Assembly: GCA_023053545.1 (NCBI GenBank)
Contig: JAKZAN010000118.1
Span: forward strand, 31,576 to 95,575
DNA from: Lepidurus packardi
Lineage: Eukaryota; Arthropoda; Branchiopoda; Notostraca; Triopsidae
Direction: 5' to 3'
Length of the DNA stretch: 64,000 nucleotides
Part shown: one piece after another, positions 1-12,372 of the stretch
Position numbering within the stretch: the stretch's first letter is position 1
How the letters are laid out: each line of letters opens with the position of its first letter
The notes under the pieces: model-generated
What the model saw: only the letters and a program-made list of their open reading frames with translations
Told to the model about the DNA's origin: nothing
Databases searched by the model: none
Program-made: the position numbers and the translations under genes

Positions 1-1
1 G

Positions 2-418
2 TCAGAAAGAATACTCCATAGAGAAGAGGGATAATAAGGTTTTGTTATACTTCCTGACTATAACTTTGCAGATAAACAGAACCTTGCCCAGCTGCACCTT
101 CTGGCCATCGTCAATAATCGATAGTTGTATACGCTCCGAGAACTGAGATCGAAGCACGTACCCATGCTGAAGAAGATAGAAAGTGTGGTTCGATCGATCA
201 TGGAGCAGGAGTACAAATGCCAGAATTTCCGAAGCTTCATCCACTACCCCCCGACATTCTATCACCTGCATATGCACTTCACTTCATTGGAGTAGAAACA
301 GACGACATCTACTGTGGAGCGGTGCCATGATTTGCGACAGATCATCCACAACCTCCAACTCTGCGACACCTACTACAAGGAAATAGAGCTAAACTATCTG
401 TATGATGCTCCTTTGTGA
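2..418 (+). CDS. DCPS: DcpS scavenger mRNA-decapping enzyme, C-terminal part
   Basis: Partial gene entering from the left edge. DcpS hydrolyses the m7GpppN cap left after 3'-5' mRNA decay. The reading frame covers 2-38 and 72-418, joined across a 33-nt GT-AG intron (39-71); the split codon gives Asp. The HIT-family signature is visible as YPPTFYHLHMHFTSL (His-x-His-x-His), followed by the conserved helix VERCHDLRQIIHNL that closes the DcpS dimer fold. The order LHLLAIVNNRxLYTLREL matches the segment preceding the HIT motif in DcpS, with an in-frame TAG at a position that is acidic in the human protein. It ends at TGA 416-418. The start lies outside the window. Identification rests on the combined HIT motif and flanking order, so I am fairly sure. 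Confidence 0.85.
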
Positions 419-726
419 TAGAAAAAGAATGAATGGATTGAAAATGCTTATTTTGAATTTGATATCCACCTTTGGGGTATCTCATCACAAAAATATACAC
501 GGGAGGTGATAGATCAGGCCTAGCCACACGATGTGATGACTGTTGCCATCGTCATTTCTTCCTGTTTGCTGATCCCGCATGGCTCCCTGGCTTCTAAGAT
601 GTGCTCTGCTAGGTTTCTCGAGGTCAGCATCCACTCATTTTCAGTACTCTAAAATCGAAACAGAAAATATTAGCCATTTTATTGTGTGAAGAGGAAAAGA
701 GAGAAAATCTGCGAGGAAAAATATGT
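419..726. other. Convergent intergenic region
   Basis: This 308-base stretch lies between the 3' ends of the DcpS and PWWP genes. I see no conserved coding signal, RNA gene or repeat in it. It presumably holds the two 3' UTRs. Confidence 0.5.
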
Positions 727-3148
727 TCATACATAGAGAGATTGCAGCAGCCCTTTGAAGTTGCTGTAGTATGCATTGACTCTTTTGTCCCTGTTTCCGC
801 CCATCGCCAGAATATCCTTCTTCAGCCCCGCGAACAGCCTCAGACTCGTCTCTTGAGCCTCTTCTGCCGCCTTCATCCGCTGCCGAAGTATAGAGTAGAG
901 TTTGCGAATGCAGTTCTTTTCTGTCGATGCGATTCTCCTTGCTATGAATTGCTAGTCATCCTCCTCTTCGTCTTGCGAGTCTTCGTTCTTCCCTTCTTCC
1001 TCATCGGTGCATTGCTTGGCCTTCTTTTTGAATCCACCGACTCCCTTAGGGCTTCTTTGACCAAAACGATAAGGCTTTCTCGCGTTGATGACTTTCTTCT
1101 TGCGTCCTCTTTTGGCTGATGCTTTCTTTTCTACAGGAAGCTCAGAAGGAGCCTTGCTTCCAACCGAAGCAGGAGACTCGGACTGTTAGGCTACCTGGTC
1201 CTATTACTCGCTAGGTTGTTACCATTCAGGTTAGACTTCCATGTTTTTTGAAACATTTTCCATCTATAGGGTAGCCTGGAGAGGAGTCGTTACTATAACT
1301 GTGGGGGCGGCCAACATAGTTTTGGGTCGCTAGTCTGTATCTTGTTATTTTTCCTACACTGAAGAAGAAGCTAGAGTGTTCTCAGGTAAAGGTCGGTCGG
1401 AAGTAAACCCGTACTTCACAAGTAGCTTGTGGATGATTTTGTTTCGCAGGGTTTCTAGATGCTCCAGTAAATTCTTCCTCGACTACTCTTTCTGCAGTTG
1501 ATCTATCCTCAGAATGATCCCGTTGTCCAGTAACTCCACCACATTACTGGTCGTGATCTCGATATCCATCAAACAATCAGCCTACTCAGCTGTCAGGGTT
1601 TTCGTTATCTCCTGATCCTGGCTGTTTGGACTAGTAAAATAGTTATCCCTCATCAGGGGTGACTAGACTGTGGATGGTGGTTCATGATGATCTTCACTAG
1701 GGTATTAGACCTTGCCCCCCTTCTTGTTACGGGAAGAGTGAGGTAGATTGCTAAGGGGCTGCTGGAACTCTTCGTCGAACTCCAAAGCCTCCTTGGTCTC
1801 TTAACTGGGAGACTTCTTTTTTCTGAGAGGCTTGAACTTATTTTATTGTAGGTTTGCATTTTTGAATGGATTGCTAAGATCGGGGCGCAGTCCGTTGAAG
1901 AACCCGAAAGCTGTATTTCTTTACATGTAGACCTTTTGGGTGTTGGTTATGCTCATGATACTGCCTTCGTCCAGGGAGTCTTCCAGGCTATTGTTCTAGA
2001 AACTGCAATGGTTGTTGCTACTGCTGTTTCTGTGAATCACACTTCCGCCTCCGGAATTCCTACTCTTTTCCCGAATGCTTGTGCTCTTCACAGGGCTCTC
2101 GAACAGCATCGAAGGTCGAATGCTCTTCTCAATCTTCTGGGGAGGGTATGTTTAGCTCAAATCAGACTCGAGGTTCTCTAGTTCGCTGTCCTCTTGGGGG
2201 AAGGGTTTGTTGAAGTGCTGTGTGAAGGCTGCAGCCATCCTAGAGTTGGCTTAGTCGATGGCCTTCTTGAGCTTCTTGTTGATGCTGGCTTTGTGCTGGT
2301 GGTCTTGGTAAGCTTGACGATAGTCTACCAGTTTCTATTCGGGCAAATATGCACTGATTAACTTTTATAAATAAAAAGGAAAAGAAGGGTGGAATGAAAG
2401 CTAGGGGATGGGTGGATAGGGAAGGAGACATAGGTGGTAGGGGAGAGAGATGAGAGTGGGTATTATTGTTTAGAGGTATGCTTGAAATGTGAATAGAGGT
2501 ATACGTGAATAGTGTGTGGTATTCCAGGATAAAACAATATAGGGGGAATAGGAAGTATAGTATTAAGAAGAACAGTTCAACAGGATTGGGAAGTATAATG
2601 TTCAGGAATAATAATTTACACGATAATAATATTCGTATAGACTGATAGGAATAATAGTGGGTGCAGCTGGTTCTCCAATAAAAATATGCAGACACATGTA
2701 CGCATGTTCAATTCATAGCAGAAAACGAAATACTCAAACACACTACTCTCCAATAAATATATCTGTGTCTATGCTTTGCTAAACCTATTCACTCCTCACA
2801 TACAGAATAAACCAGACAACTCGCAGGCCTCGCGCCACGCTCCGAGCACATTCGAACATGCCACCGCAATATTACTATTTATACTATCTCCTCCGTAAAA
2901 TACACTCGTAACCATCGCCAAAAGCAACAAATAACAAGAAGAAAGGGAAGCTCGTACTGTGTATTGTCTCCGTAAAAATACACCAAATACTTGGTGTTTC
3001 TGGCCCAGTTCCCCGGTTGCTGCTTGCTAGATTTGGCTGGCTCCTGTGCGATCTAGCACACCCTCGCTGGCCACCAGGGGTACCCCGTGATCTTGGCCCA
3101 TACGATTTGGTTATTGAGGAAGTGGTTTGACGATGATAGTGTGGTCAT
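727..3148 (-). CDS. PWWP-domain protein
   Basis: Two exons (3148-2958 and 2353-727) encode about 605 residues. Residues 10-75 form a PWWP domain, a reader of methylated histone tails and DNA: the opening IVWAKITGYPWWPARV is canonical, and after the splice the strand YGDNTHAYLPEEKLVDY matches the PWWP core. The rest is polar and low complexity, with a basic patch (KRGRKKKVINARKPYRF) and an acidic stretch before a helical C-terminus. The start is the first ATG before the domain. The intron is 604 nt (2354-2957), far longer than others here, but its donor and acceptor restore the PWWP frame exactly (CA|T, His). Chromatin or DNA-repair binding is inferred from the domain only. About 25 in-frame TAR codons fall in acidic runs, consistent with Glu. 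Confidence 0.8.
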
Positions 3149-4172
3149 GCTGCGGCGAGAAAGAGTCGGAAGCTGGTTCTGAGAGTGAGAGGCGGGGGGA
3201 TTAGTTATTGAGTAGTGGTGGGGGCCGTGGGTGTTTTAGGGTGTGTATTTTGTGCGTATATTTTATTGATTATAGTAAATTAAGGGGGGAAAGGGGAGGA
3301 GGAGGAATAGGGGTTGTGGGCAAGCATGGCCCACATTTATTGGAAATTGAAATAGGGATTAATGGAATATGAATAGGCCACGGCAATTGGTGTTGGTTTA
3401 TGAAAAACAGCAACACTCCCCATGTCACTCATTTATTTCGATATGTTTCACGTACTGTGTGCAGCCACGAGGAACCCCCATTATTAATACCCATTATAAA
3501 GCACACGCCTCTCGAAGATATTTTGATGCTTTCCCTCGCCCTAAATCTAACACATCCAAATATTATACACTCCACCCAGACACCACTAGCCGGTGCTGGC
3601 CTACTCTATTATTCCGCAGTCCACGGGTCTCCATCCCGATCAAAACTGGTATTTTAAATATAAATGGGACACCCCAGGGATAGGAAACCATGAAAACAAC
3701 TACTTCCGATCAGGAAAAGGCTAGGAAAACACAATAATTTGGGGAAATCGGGAAATCAGACAGCTGTGGCCTGACTTAGCCTGAGCAACAGAGGACAACC
3801 AAGACCTCTGCTCAAAGCTTGTCAGTGTTCGGAAACTGTTTTGTTTAAGTATACCCTTTTCGAAAATATGAAAGAAAGTGGCATTGGCAATTAAACTTAG
3901 GAAGACTAATCCTATGAAATAGTTTGAGCTAAACCGAAAACGAAAATACGCCGCGCCTCGTCGTCGCTTCTAGCCACGGCAGATCTCACCCCTCTGCCTC
4001 AGACTCATGAATTAGCGTGCCCCAGGGTTAGTCGTTGCGAATGGAAGGGGGCCTGCGAGCCGAACTTCTATGCAAGAGTGGTGCAAACAATAATAAGATT
4101 ATTATTCCAGCGAAGTTTCATAAAAAAAAGAACTGTCACTTTCCTAAACGGACTGCGATTTCTAACACCGTC
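3149..4172. other. Upstream region of the PWWP gene; no firm gene
   Basis: About 1 kb between the PWWP start and the 3' end of the next minus-strand gene. A plus-strand frame from ATG 3400 to TGA 3693 (97 codons) and an antisense frame over the same bases are both open, but with TGA as the only stop such lengths arise by chance, and neither shows recognisable features. The stretch 3255-3300 is purine rich. I see no tRNA-like cloverleaf. Confidence 0.4.
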
Positions 4173-5826
4173 TCAGAATTTAATGTTCAGGTATTTGAAG
4201 TTGAACCCGTCAGCGTAGCGAGAACTCATCGGAGGCGACCGCACACGGTTCGTATTCAGGCACGAAGTGTAGTTGTATTGCACGCTGCTCAGACCCACTG
4301 TCCCCGCCGACTGCGAACCGACTGGGTTGTATCTCTGGCTGTTCAGTCGCGAAGGTGGCGATAGCACCGATGGTTTTTCTTTGATATTCATGATTAGGGT
4401 GTGGCGGGGCGAGTATGTATTTGTAACGCTGTTATTGTTATTGCCTTTGTTATTGCTGTTTCTGTCTTGGCTGCTCTGGTACGGGTCGGCCTTCGAGGCA
4501 GACGAAGCATATTTAGCAAGCAGGATTTCAGTCTACTCGGCCTGCCTAGGCTTGGGGAGATAGCTGGTGTGACAGTCCCCCTTGCTGAGTCTTTCGAGCT
4601 CAAGATTGAACTTACTATCCAACTGAAGATTGGTGATGGGTTCTTAGCGACTCTTTTGTTTCTGCATTGATGACCATGCTTCACGTTCTTCGTTGAACTG
4701 GCTGATTTCCTTACCAAATCGCGAAGCTATATATTGCTTATGCTCGCTTTGGCCCTCGGCCCCATCATGCCTGCTCCTGGAACTATTGAGTTTCTCGGGC
4801 CCCAAATCGGCAGAAGTCTTCTTAAGCTTCATTTGCTTTTCTTGAAGATTTTCTTTCAGCGCCTGGAGTTATTGGTCCAGCACTGTACGCAGCTTCCGGA
4901 ATTGTTTGGTCTTGCTTTACAGGATTTTCTCACTGGGAGTTGTCCCCTAGTTTTCCTCACCATCAGATTCCTGGACTAAGCACTCAGGCATCACATAGTG
5001 GTTGATCCTGCCATGAACTCTCGTTTCCTGCTAAACTACTTGTTCCTCTTCTAGCTCAGTCGGAGCGGAAGCCATGTCTGGTAGAGCCTTCTTGGGGCTA
5101 ACATTCTGAGGATCATCCCTCATCGTTTTAGGAGTGGGTTATACAATGTTCAGTGCATTTTTGGCCATCCTTCGATAGACGAGCAGCTCAGAACGCAGCT
5201 CATCATTTTCTTCCTGCAGCTCTTTACAGCGCTTCTGAGACTCCTCGAACTGGTTCATGAGACTGGCATTGATTCCTTTGAGCGATCCGAGATCACTGTC
5301 ATACTTCGACTTATGCACATATTATTTCTCCATAGTTTTTAGTTTCTACGATATTATAGTATCAGCACCAATGGCGTCAACTTCTAGGTTTCGTGTGTAA
5401 GGGTTGGGACTTCTGCGTTGAGGCTCAGAGGGTTTGGCGGAAGTATCCCGATGAGGGGTCTAGTAAGTCTGGTTGTTATCTACTGATCTGGGTGCAGCCA
5501 TTGAAACATATTGCTGGGTCGAGGCATGGGAATCACTGCTTCCCTTTATTGCAGGCTATTGTAGAATTCTCATATACGAGTATTTCTGAGTCGGGGTGCG
5601 GTTGCTTTCCGAGGGACTCCGGTTTTCCTTTGTAGTGGCAGAGAGGATATCGTCGGGAGTAGGTAGTTTTTGGAGGTCCGCAAAGGTTTCAGAAGAAAGG
5701 GATGATATTTTAGTAATCCTACAAAATTGTGAGTGAGAAGTGTGAGTTAGGGAGAGAAAGGAGAAAGGTTTCATGCAGGTATAGGAAGAGGAGGAGGGTG
5801 AGTTACTTAGGGAAGGGGTCAGTCAT
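4173..5826 (-). CDS. Coiled-coil protein of unknown function
   Basis: Two exons (5826-5807 and 5718-4173) encode about 521 residues. The start codon sits in a 20-nt first exon, and an 88-nt intron with gtaact donor and tttgtag acceptor joins it in frame (MTDPFPKITKISSLSS). The centre carries a clear coiled coil (about residues 120-180, KSKYDSDLGSLKG then EESQKRCKELQEENDELRSEL) and a second helical segment (about 250-290). The C-terminal third is Ser/Asn-rich and probably disordered, ending at TGA 4173-4175. No catalytic domain is visible. A cytoskeletal or scaffold role is possible but unproven. Confidence 0.7.
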
Positions 5827-6260
5827 GGGGTGCTGGGAAGAAAGTGTGTCGGGATAAAAAAATAGTGAATTCTGATGCGATTATGGGGGACCGAGAAAGA
5901 TTCTAAATGTTTCCTTTTAATTCTTTTTCTGTGATTGCTATTTTCGAGTACCCGATAACCTGTTAGGTCTATTATATTGATCTTCCATAATTATAAAGAT
6001 TGATAAGCTGTCGGTCATTATTCTATGTGTATGGGAAAAGATCGAAACACCCTAAACACACATCAAGCGTATCCTTCAAGCAGAAGTCGCACTTGATCAG
6101 TGCGCAGTAGAGTTCGGCCAGTCCAGAGTCTCAATTTACAATTAAGAGCCAACAGAACCATCTCAGCAAATCAAGACATGAGTCAAACTCCCCTCATAAA
6201 CATCCATAATCGCTTATAACTTTTTTATAGTACGCAGTATTTTTCAAACAGATTATGAAA
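5827..6260. other. Intergenic region
   Basis: 434 bases between two minus-strand genes. AT-rich patches (5900-6000, 6215-6250) are seen and no coding or RNA signal that I recognise. It should hold the promoter of the coiled-coil gene on its left and the 3' UTR of the gene on its right. Confidence 0.4.
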
Positions 6261-7839
6261 TCACTGGTTGATGTTCTCGAAACCCTTCGAGTTCCCGAAG
6301 GTCTGCCGACACTCATCGATATATTTGTTCTTGTTGCTCTGGCATAGCTTCATCACTCGCAGGCACCAGTCAACTATCGTTTTCGCATCTAAGGTGGCCT
6401 TCAGGTACTTGCTATCCATCAGCACCAACAACAATGACGATGGCTTATGCAATGCCACGATCGTATTCCCATTGCCTCGCCACCCCATCATGACACCCAG
6501 ATAGTCCGGCCCCCATGAGTTTTGAGATTGCCATTTCAGCTTGCGGTCTTCCCAATAATTCCAGCCAACTTGGAATTTGATGGGGGATAGTCTGCTCTTG
6601 CAAGTAAACATGTCCATAAAGAGAGGACAGTCCATACAGTTTGATGAAAGCACGCAGAGATCGATAGAGGATGTGGTAAGTTCGTACTCGATATGAGGCA
6701 CTGTGTCAAACATCTGCATCTGCTAGGCGACCCGCTTCATAACACAACATCCAAGGCTAGAGAGTTGAGTATGCCTTTTTTTGGTGAGATTCTATACGGA
6801 TATAGTTTCTGGAATGGACTGTCCAGTATTCTGATGCATCTCAGTGAGCTCAGTGAGGAGACCCAGGGCGAGAAGAAGGTAGTCATAGATTTCTTCTTTA
6901 TAGGACAACACGAGCCCATATAACATTTCAACGAGCAGAATGATTGTGTCTGTATAATCAAATTGAAAATGGGTTGGCGGTTATCCTAAATGCTTACTGT
7001 TTTAGAAAATGCGTTTCTACTCTTTGTAGGCGTCGAGCAAGGGGATGCGCAGTTTGTGGCTGTGGATAGCCTCTGGGTACTATTTGATGAAGGTGAAGAC
7101 TACCATCAACACTGCTAAGTTGTGCACTTTGAACTGCTCCTTGATCTTCCAGCCGCGCACGTACTTATGCTCGATGCTGTCGTAGGCTAACCACGCATCT
7201 GCAGACAGTTTTAGGTTTGTCTCATCTATAAGAATTCATACATAGGAGTTAGGTATCGAAAAGGGTAATATACAGACAGGCCTTCGGTTGGGGTCGAAGA
7301 ATCTATCCTTGTAGTTAAAGTCTTTGAATTTCTGGCTCTTGGTCAGGTCTGGCATTTACTCGAATATTTCATGGAATTTGACATAGGCTATAGAGCTACT
7401 CCTTTGATCAGGGTATTAAAGGTAGACATAATTGTGTTGGGTGGTTTTTACTTTTCCTGAGGTTAGTCGATAGGGCATTTTGATAGGACTTTCTCTTAAC
7501 TATAGTTTATTTGGTTTTTTCAGTACTCTGGTCGAATTCAGTCAACTTTCGCAGCCGAGAAGTGGGAATGGGGATAGGTATGATCTTAAAACTACCCATA
7601 GGCTCTTTGGTTTAGGTGGCCTAGGTCTGCAGTATCTGGGATTTGGGTGAGCCTTTAGGATTCTCGATGCTGGAGTGAGACTTGATCTTGGGAGATGGCG
7701 TATAGAGTATTTTAGCGAGAATGAGTTGGGATCTATCCTTGGCAGGGGAATCTTCTTGATGGTTGGGCCGATGCTTGAGGGCAGGAAGAGACTTGCTAAT
7801 GTGATTTCTATTTGGAGATTGCTGGTAGGAGTGGCTCAT
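6261..7839 (-). CDS. Unassigned helical protein, four exons
   Basis: Four exons (7839-7452, 7387-7274, 7225-6998, 6949-6261) give about 472 residues. The three introns are 64, 48 and 48 nt, all GT-AG, all in phase 1, and each junction keeps the frame. The first ~90 residues are basic and Ser/Pro-rich. The remainder alternates hydrophobic and polar helices (for example KEQFKVHNLAVLMVVFTFI and IILLVEMLYGLVLSYKEEIY) and has the look of an alpha-solenoid or all-helical domain. Several Cys occur in the C-terminal third (CVLSSNCMDCPLF) without a zinc spacing I recognise. I do not recognise the family. The gene structure is well supported by frame and splice signals. Confidence 0.65.
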
Positions 7840-8101
7840 GGGATGACTTATATTAATTATTTATAGAGGAGGGTGTAGTTAATTGGAGAGTAAGTGGTTT
7901 TAGTAGCAGGTGTACCGTGTTTAGATTGGGATACTATGCAGTAGAAATAGATGGACAGAAATTAGTCCAATTTATCATCAACCTGTTGGTTTAAGTGTAT
8001 ACCAATTAATTAGATGCCTTCTTCATAATAATATGCCAATACTCGATATTAATATAGAAACTCCATGGAACTGGAAATGGGGCTCCCACCTACATTCTCA
8101 C

Positions 8102-9217
8102 TCATTCCTTGGTCCCGCTGTAGTTCAGATAGTTCTCCAGCACTGATAGTTTGTTGAACTTCCTGAAGTTCTTCAAACCCTAGAAGCGGCTGTCGAAGTT
8201 CTGTGCCAACTCGACTATCTCTTTGGAGCACTCCTCGAGCTCCTCCTTGCTAACGCCCACGAGTCCACACAATATAAAGACCTATGCTCAGTTAAAACAG
8301 GGTTTCGGTTAAGAATAAAGTATAGAAGATTTGGTTACGGTTTGGCTAGAGTCGAAATTTCCAAGTTGTTGGTACACCTTCAGGCCGATTAGCACGATGC
8401 TGGCACAAATCAGAGTCTCCTTGTAATTCGAAAAGATTTCGTAGGCGTACTGGACCATCTTGGCCATGTACACACACACTTTGTCAGACAGTTCCGAGTC
8501 GTCCTAGAGGTTGCCAGTGGCACACCTGAGCAGCAAAGTCACTCCATCTTGCAGGGTGTTCTTATGCAGCTCAAAACCCAATGCATCCAGCATGGCAGTC
8601 TCCTGATCTTTTATCCTTGCGATGGAGAGTTTCTTGTGGCCGATCTTGTCGTGGATGACATGGAGCTTAAGAGGGTAAATTTACTCAAGTTTCGATGCCA
8701 CGAACATCGAGGTGATTCCTACCAAGTGCAAGTCTTCAGGCTGCAGAACCTTCTTGGTTTCTGCGCCGAAATATCGATCCATCAGATTCACTGAACGGAA
8801 GAATGTGGCCTCAGTGCACTTATATGTGCTCAGCACCTATACCATCCAATCCACCATCCTGTTCCTGAGCTCTGGCGAGATGCCAGTATTCTTCAGAAAG
8901 GCAGCGGGAGCTGGTTCAGTTCGACGGAGCCAGGCCAGCATGTCGGTAGAATAGTCATTGATGAGATTGATGTTTTCCAACTAGTTAATGTTATAGTGTG
9001 GTTTGCGATCAGGGAGGCTGTCGAGTCTGTTGAACTAGAAATGAGTGGTGGGAGATGATAGGATCTTAGGAGAGGCGGAGAAAGAGAACCTGGGGCGAAC
9101 GTGATACTTATCAGAGTCCTTGGGATCAGGGATAGATTTCTCAGAGGGTATTTTAAGGCAGTTGTTTTGGAAGGAGTTTTCCTTTCCGGCAGGGAGTGCT
9201 TTGGACTTGTTCAGCAT
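8102..9217 (-). CDS. B/A-type mitotic cyclin
   Basis: Two exons (9217-8339, 8281-8102) separated by a 57-nt intron encode about 352 residues. The cyclin box is unmistakable: RNRMVDWMVEVLSTYK, then TFFRSVNLMDRYF, LHLVGITSMFVASKLEEIYPL and the C-terminal fold (FEIFSNYKETLICASIVLIGL region). This family binds and activates a CDK and sets mitotic timing. In the near-invariant motif ASK-x-E-E-IYP the second Glu is encoded by TAA (8681-8683), one of the best proofs that UAA means Glu here. The N-terminus is unstructured and lysine-rich; I do not see a textbook RxxLxxI destruction box. The start is the first ATG after a long pyrimidine-rich leader. Confidence 0.9.
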
Positions 9218-9773
9218 GGAGGCAGGAGTGGGGTTGGGAGTGTGTATGGGAACAAAGGAGAGGAGAGTGGGTATTGGCGGTATATTTGGCAGTAATAACA
9301 ATTATAAGGAGAGGGAGTGGCTATTGTATTGTGTATATATTTTTAACAGCTATTTTTTATGGTTTTCCTAACTACTGGGACGATGTGTTTCTAGAAGGCA
9401 GCTATTGTTTCTGACTTTATTAATTTTGGCTAGCCTTGGCTCGCGGTGGAACATTCGAAATAACTCTCATCCTTTCATTTCTGGCGTGTAGCTGCATAAT
9501 CCAAGGATGTTACTCTACAGAAACCCAAAATACTGGATGTTCCAGGACCAATGAAAGCAGCATTCGTCGCATATTGCCAGCACGATCGTGTCAGGCCAAT
9601 CAAACTAAAGTCATATTTGATCTGGCCTGTCGACTCTAATTTAGAAGTCTCTGAATGCGGTCAACTTTTTTGCGCATAAAATTATAGTTGAATTCATCCA
9701 ATAACCAGCACCCTTTTTATCCCGAATCTCATCACTTTAAATCCAAACCCGAATCCCCCAATAACAAACACAC
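9218..9773. promoter_or_regulatory. Divergent intergenic region, cyclin / SET gene
   Basis: 556 bases separate the divergent starts of the cyclin and SET-domain genes, so both promoters must lie here. AT-rich blocks occur at 9293-9375 and 9655-9740. An open plus frame (9436-9660) starts only at a TTG and lacks homology, so I do not call it. Confidence 0.45.
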
Positions 9774-12146
9774 ATGCAATAGGAATATCCACTCGATCCT
9801 ACTCTCCCCCAAAGATACCACAACTTCGTCAAGTGGATACACAGAAATGGTTGCAAACTAGATCCCCGTCTCCGAGTTCCGAACATCGAGATGGGCACCA
9901 TCGGCATCAGCACTACTCAGTAGATCCCTCCTCGGACAGTTGTCCTCGCAGTGCCTCGTAAACTCATCCTGACCATGCGGAAGTGCTACGATGAGTCTGA
10001 ACTCCACGACCTATATGCAGCAAACGACTAGCTTTTCGACTATGAAGATAACCAGGATTCAGAGTTCAATATACTGGCTGTCTTTATCATGTATGAGAAA
10101 GCCAAAGTGATAAGAGGCAGAAAGCAGAATCCTGAGCAATAGTTTTTCTCGTTTTGGCAGCCTTACTTGTAAAGCGTTGAGGTCTCGGAAACAGGAATGG
10201 ATTGGCTCCCGCAGGACCTAGAGGGACTTTATCCCGAAGTAGTAGGATAGATCGATTACTTCAAGGACGAAATCTAGGAGCTTAGTGTAAAGGTACTAAA
10301 CTACCTTAAGAAGAGGGAAGAATTCAAAGGGCTGAAGAGAGAAGAACTATATGATTTGTTTCACTGGGCGTATAAGTTCGTGATGACACGTTGTTTCGGG
10401 TATTGTGTGCCGGGCACCAGTCTGATTCCACTCGCTGATCTCATGAACCACTCTTGCGACAGTGTAAATCATGAACTCATCAATCTGCGGAAAGAGCGGT
10501 AGCTCAGGAGTATTGATGAAGGTGATACAAAAAAGGATAACTACACGAAACTAACAGGAAATGCGGATATGCAATTGTTCGACGGGGAACCCATGCCTCT
10601 TAAGGAGGACTCTGAAGTCATCAAATTCATAACTACCCACAAACCCATAAACTAGCAACAAGTAAAGGCGATGAATCGCACAGAGAAGAGGAAGATAGTC
10701 GATGAAATCTATGGTTAAATTGAAGTTGACAATCTATACGCCAGAGACTTTTTTGAGTCTTCAGACGACGAGGACAACGATACCGATAGTGATACTGAGA
10801 GAGAACGAGAAGCAGAACTAAACTTCTTGAAGGAACAGGAGAAGGAGCAGATGGCTGAGTTCTAGTCAAAACTGGAATTGGTGAGCGTGGTGGACTTCAA
10901 GACTGTAAAGCATACTCTAGATGAAGTAGAGAATGTATAAGGCACATAGTAAAAGGTATCTTAAGAACTGAAGTCGTAGAAGTAGACAGAGACTGATACA
11001 ATCATCATCACAGATCCATGTCAGTCATAGAATTAGTCTTAGGCCAAAGAGACTAAAACCTAAACGTAAACCATGCAGTCATAGGGAGTGCATGAAGCCC
11101 ATAGGAATGATGATACTTTAAAAACAAGTCATAATTCGGAAAATCAACAATAACTTATCCAGAACGCAACTAGCCAGAAAATATCAGAGAAAACCTCAGA
11201 GACTAAAGTCCCAGATGACCAAGCCAAATAACTTGAGACCTTTAAAGAGATGGTCAAAGACAAATTCAAGAAGTTCCAGACAGATCCCAAACAGAAACAT
11301 CGAGTCATGCACTTAGACTAGCCAGAGAAAGGTTAGTAGTCTGACTAGTCCGAAGACTAGTTCCCATGGTTTGATGACCCCGAAACATACTTCACCATCA
11401 TCACATCCCGATCCATGAAGTCGGGGGAATCTCTCTACAACTGCTATGGTCGCCGGACCAACAAGTTCCTGCTAATCTGGTACGGGTTCACCTATCCTGA
11501 CAACCTTTACGACTCCGTGTCTTTCCGATTTTTTGTGAATTTTTATTTTGAGAAGCAGTTGAACACTCTGATATTCGATCACTATTTCGGAGGATAAGGC
11601 CTAATAAAAGGTTTCAAGATGTCCAATGGGATGACAGTCATGAGGAATTAAATCAGCAAGGAATTCAGGCTCAAGCGTTCCTCCCTTAGCAATTAGATTA
11701 TCACTTTCCTGAGGTTGTTCTTGATGAATCAATACAAAGAACATGATCTGCTGAAATTGTTTGTGACAGTCCCCACCAGTCTACAGTATGAGGCATTCGT
11801 GCTTAAGTATCTAGCTAAACTCGTCACGCAATTGAGACTCCGATACCCATCCGAGACTATCGACCGATGGCGCAAGCTAGAGGAAGGGGGAGACTATCGG
11901 GCTCAGTTCAAGAGGATATTTTACTCGGAGCAGCTGAACATCTTGGATGAGAATGACAGAATGATAGGAAGTGCACTCAGTGTTATAGAGTGTCTTTAGA
12001 AGGAGAAAGACTGGGGAGTGCAGATGGCGGTGAAGTAAAGGATAAAGGAAGTTCCGATGGTAAGGAAGCTGCGGAGATACCTGAAATAAGTGTAGGAGAA
12101 CCTGAAGTACATGAGGGTGCAGATTCCGAATGAGTCGACAAAGTGA
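9774..12146 (+). CDS. SET-domain lysine methyltransferase, SETD3/RLSMT-like, with long insert
   Basis: A single exon of 790 codons from ATG 9774 to TGA 12144-12146. The SET fold of the SETD3/Rubisco-LSMT class is recognisable: the lead-in strand IPPRTVVLAVPRKLILT, the PYL segment (about residues 130-140), then PLADLMNHSCDSVNHELIN (NHS motif near residue 224) that binds S-adenosylmethionine, and SLYNCYGRRTNKFLLIWYGF (catalytic Tyr-Gly region near residue 557). In known members these two motifs lie tens of residues apart; here about 330 residues intervene, acidic and rich in Glu, Asp, Ser and Lys. A C-terminal helical part resembles the Rubis-substrate-binding region. TAR codons are dense in the insert. 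Substrate unknown. Confidence 0.82.
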
Positions 12147-12372
12147 GAGGTGTTATCCAGTTAATGTGTTATAAAAGACTAATGTTATACTGGGCATGTG
12201 TTTTACTTAATTGACTCCAGCAAACAGTTAATCGTCCTCTGCTGTAACTCTATTTTAATACTAAAATTAATCACCATGTTAAAGCACTCTCACTATTGTT
12301 GTTTATTGCCTCCCCTCCAACTCTAACTTAATCGATATTCGCACTTACATACAAAATAACTATCATTATACC

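Noticed and set aside
3149..4172. tRNA or other RNA genes in the larger gaps
   Set aside because: I looked for a GGTTCGA-type T-loop and matching stems in the gaps and found none convincing.
9436..9660. Plus-strand frame with a hydrophobic start, a possible secreted peptide
   Set aside because: It begins only at TTG, lies in a divergent promoter and has no homology or splice evidence.
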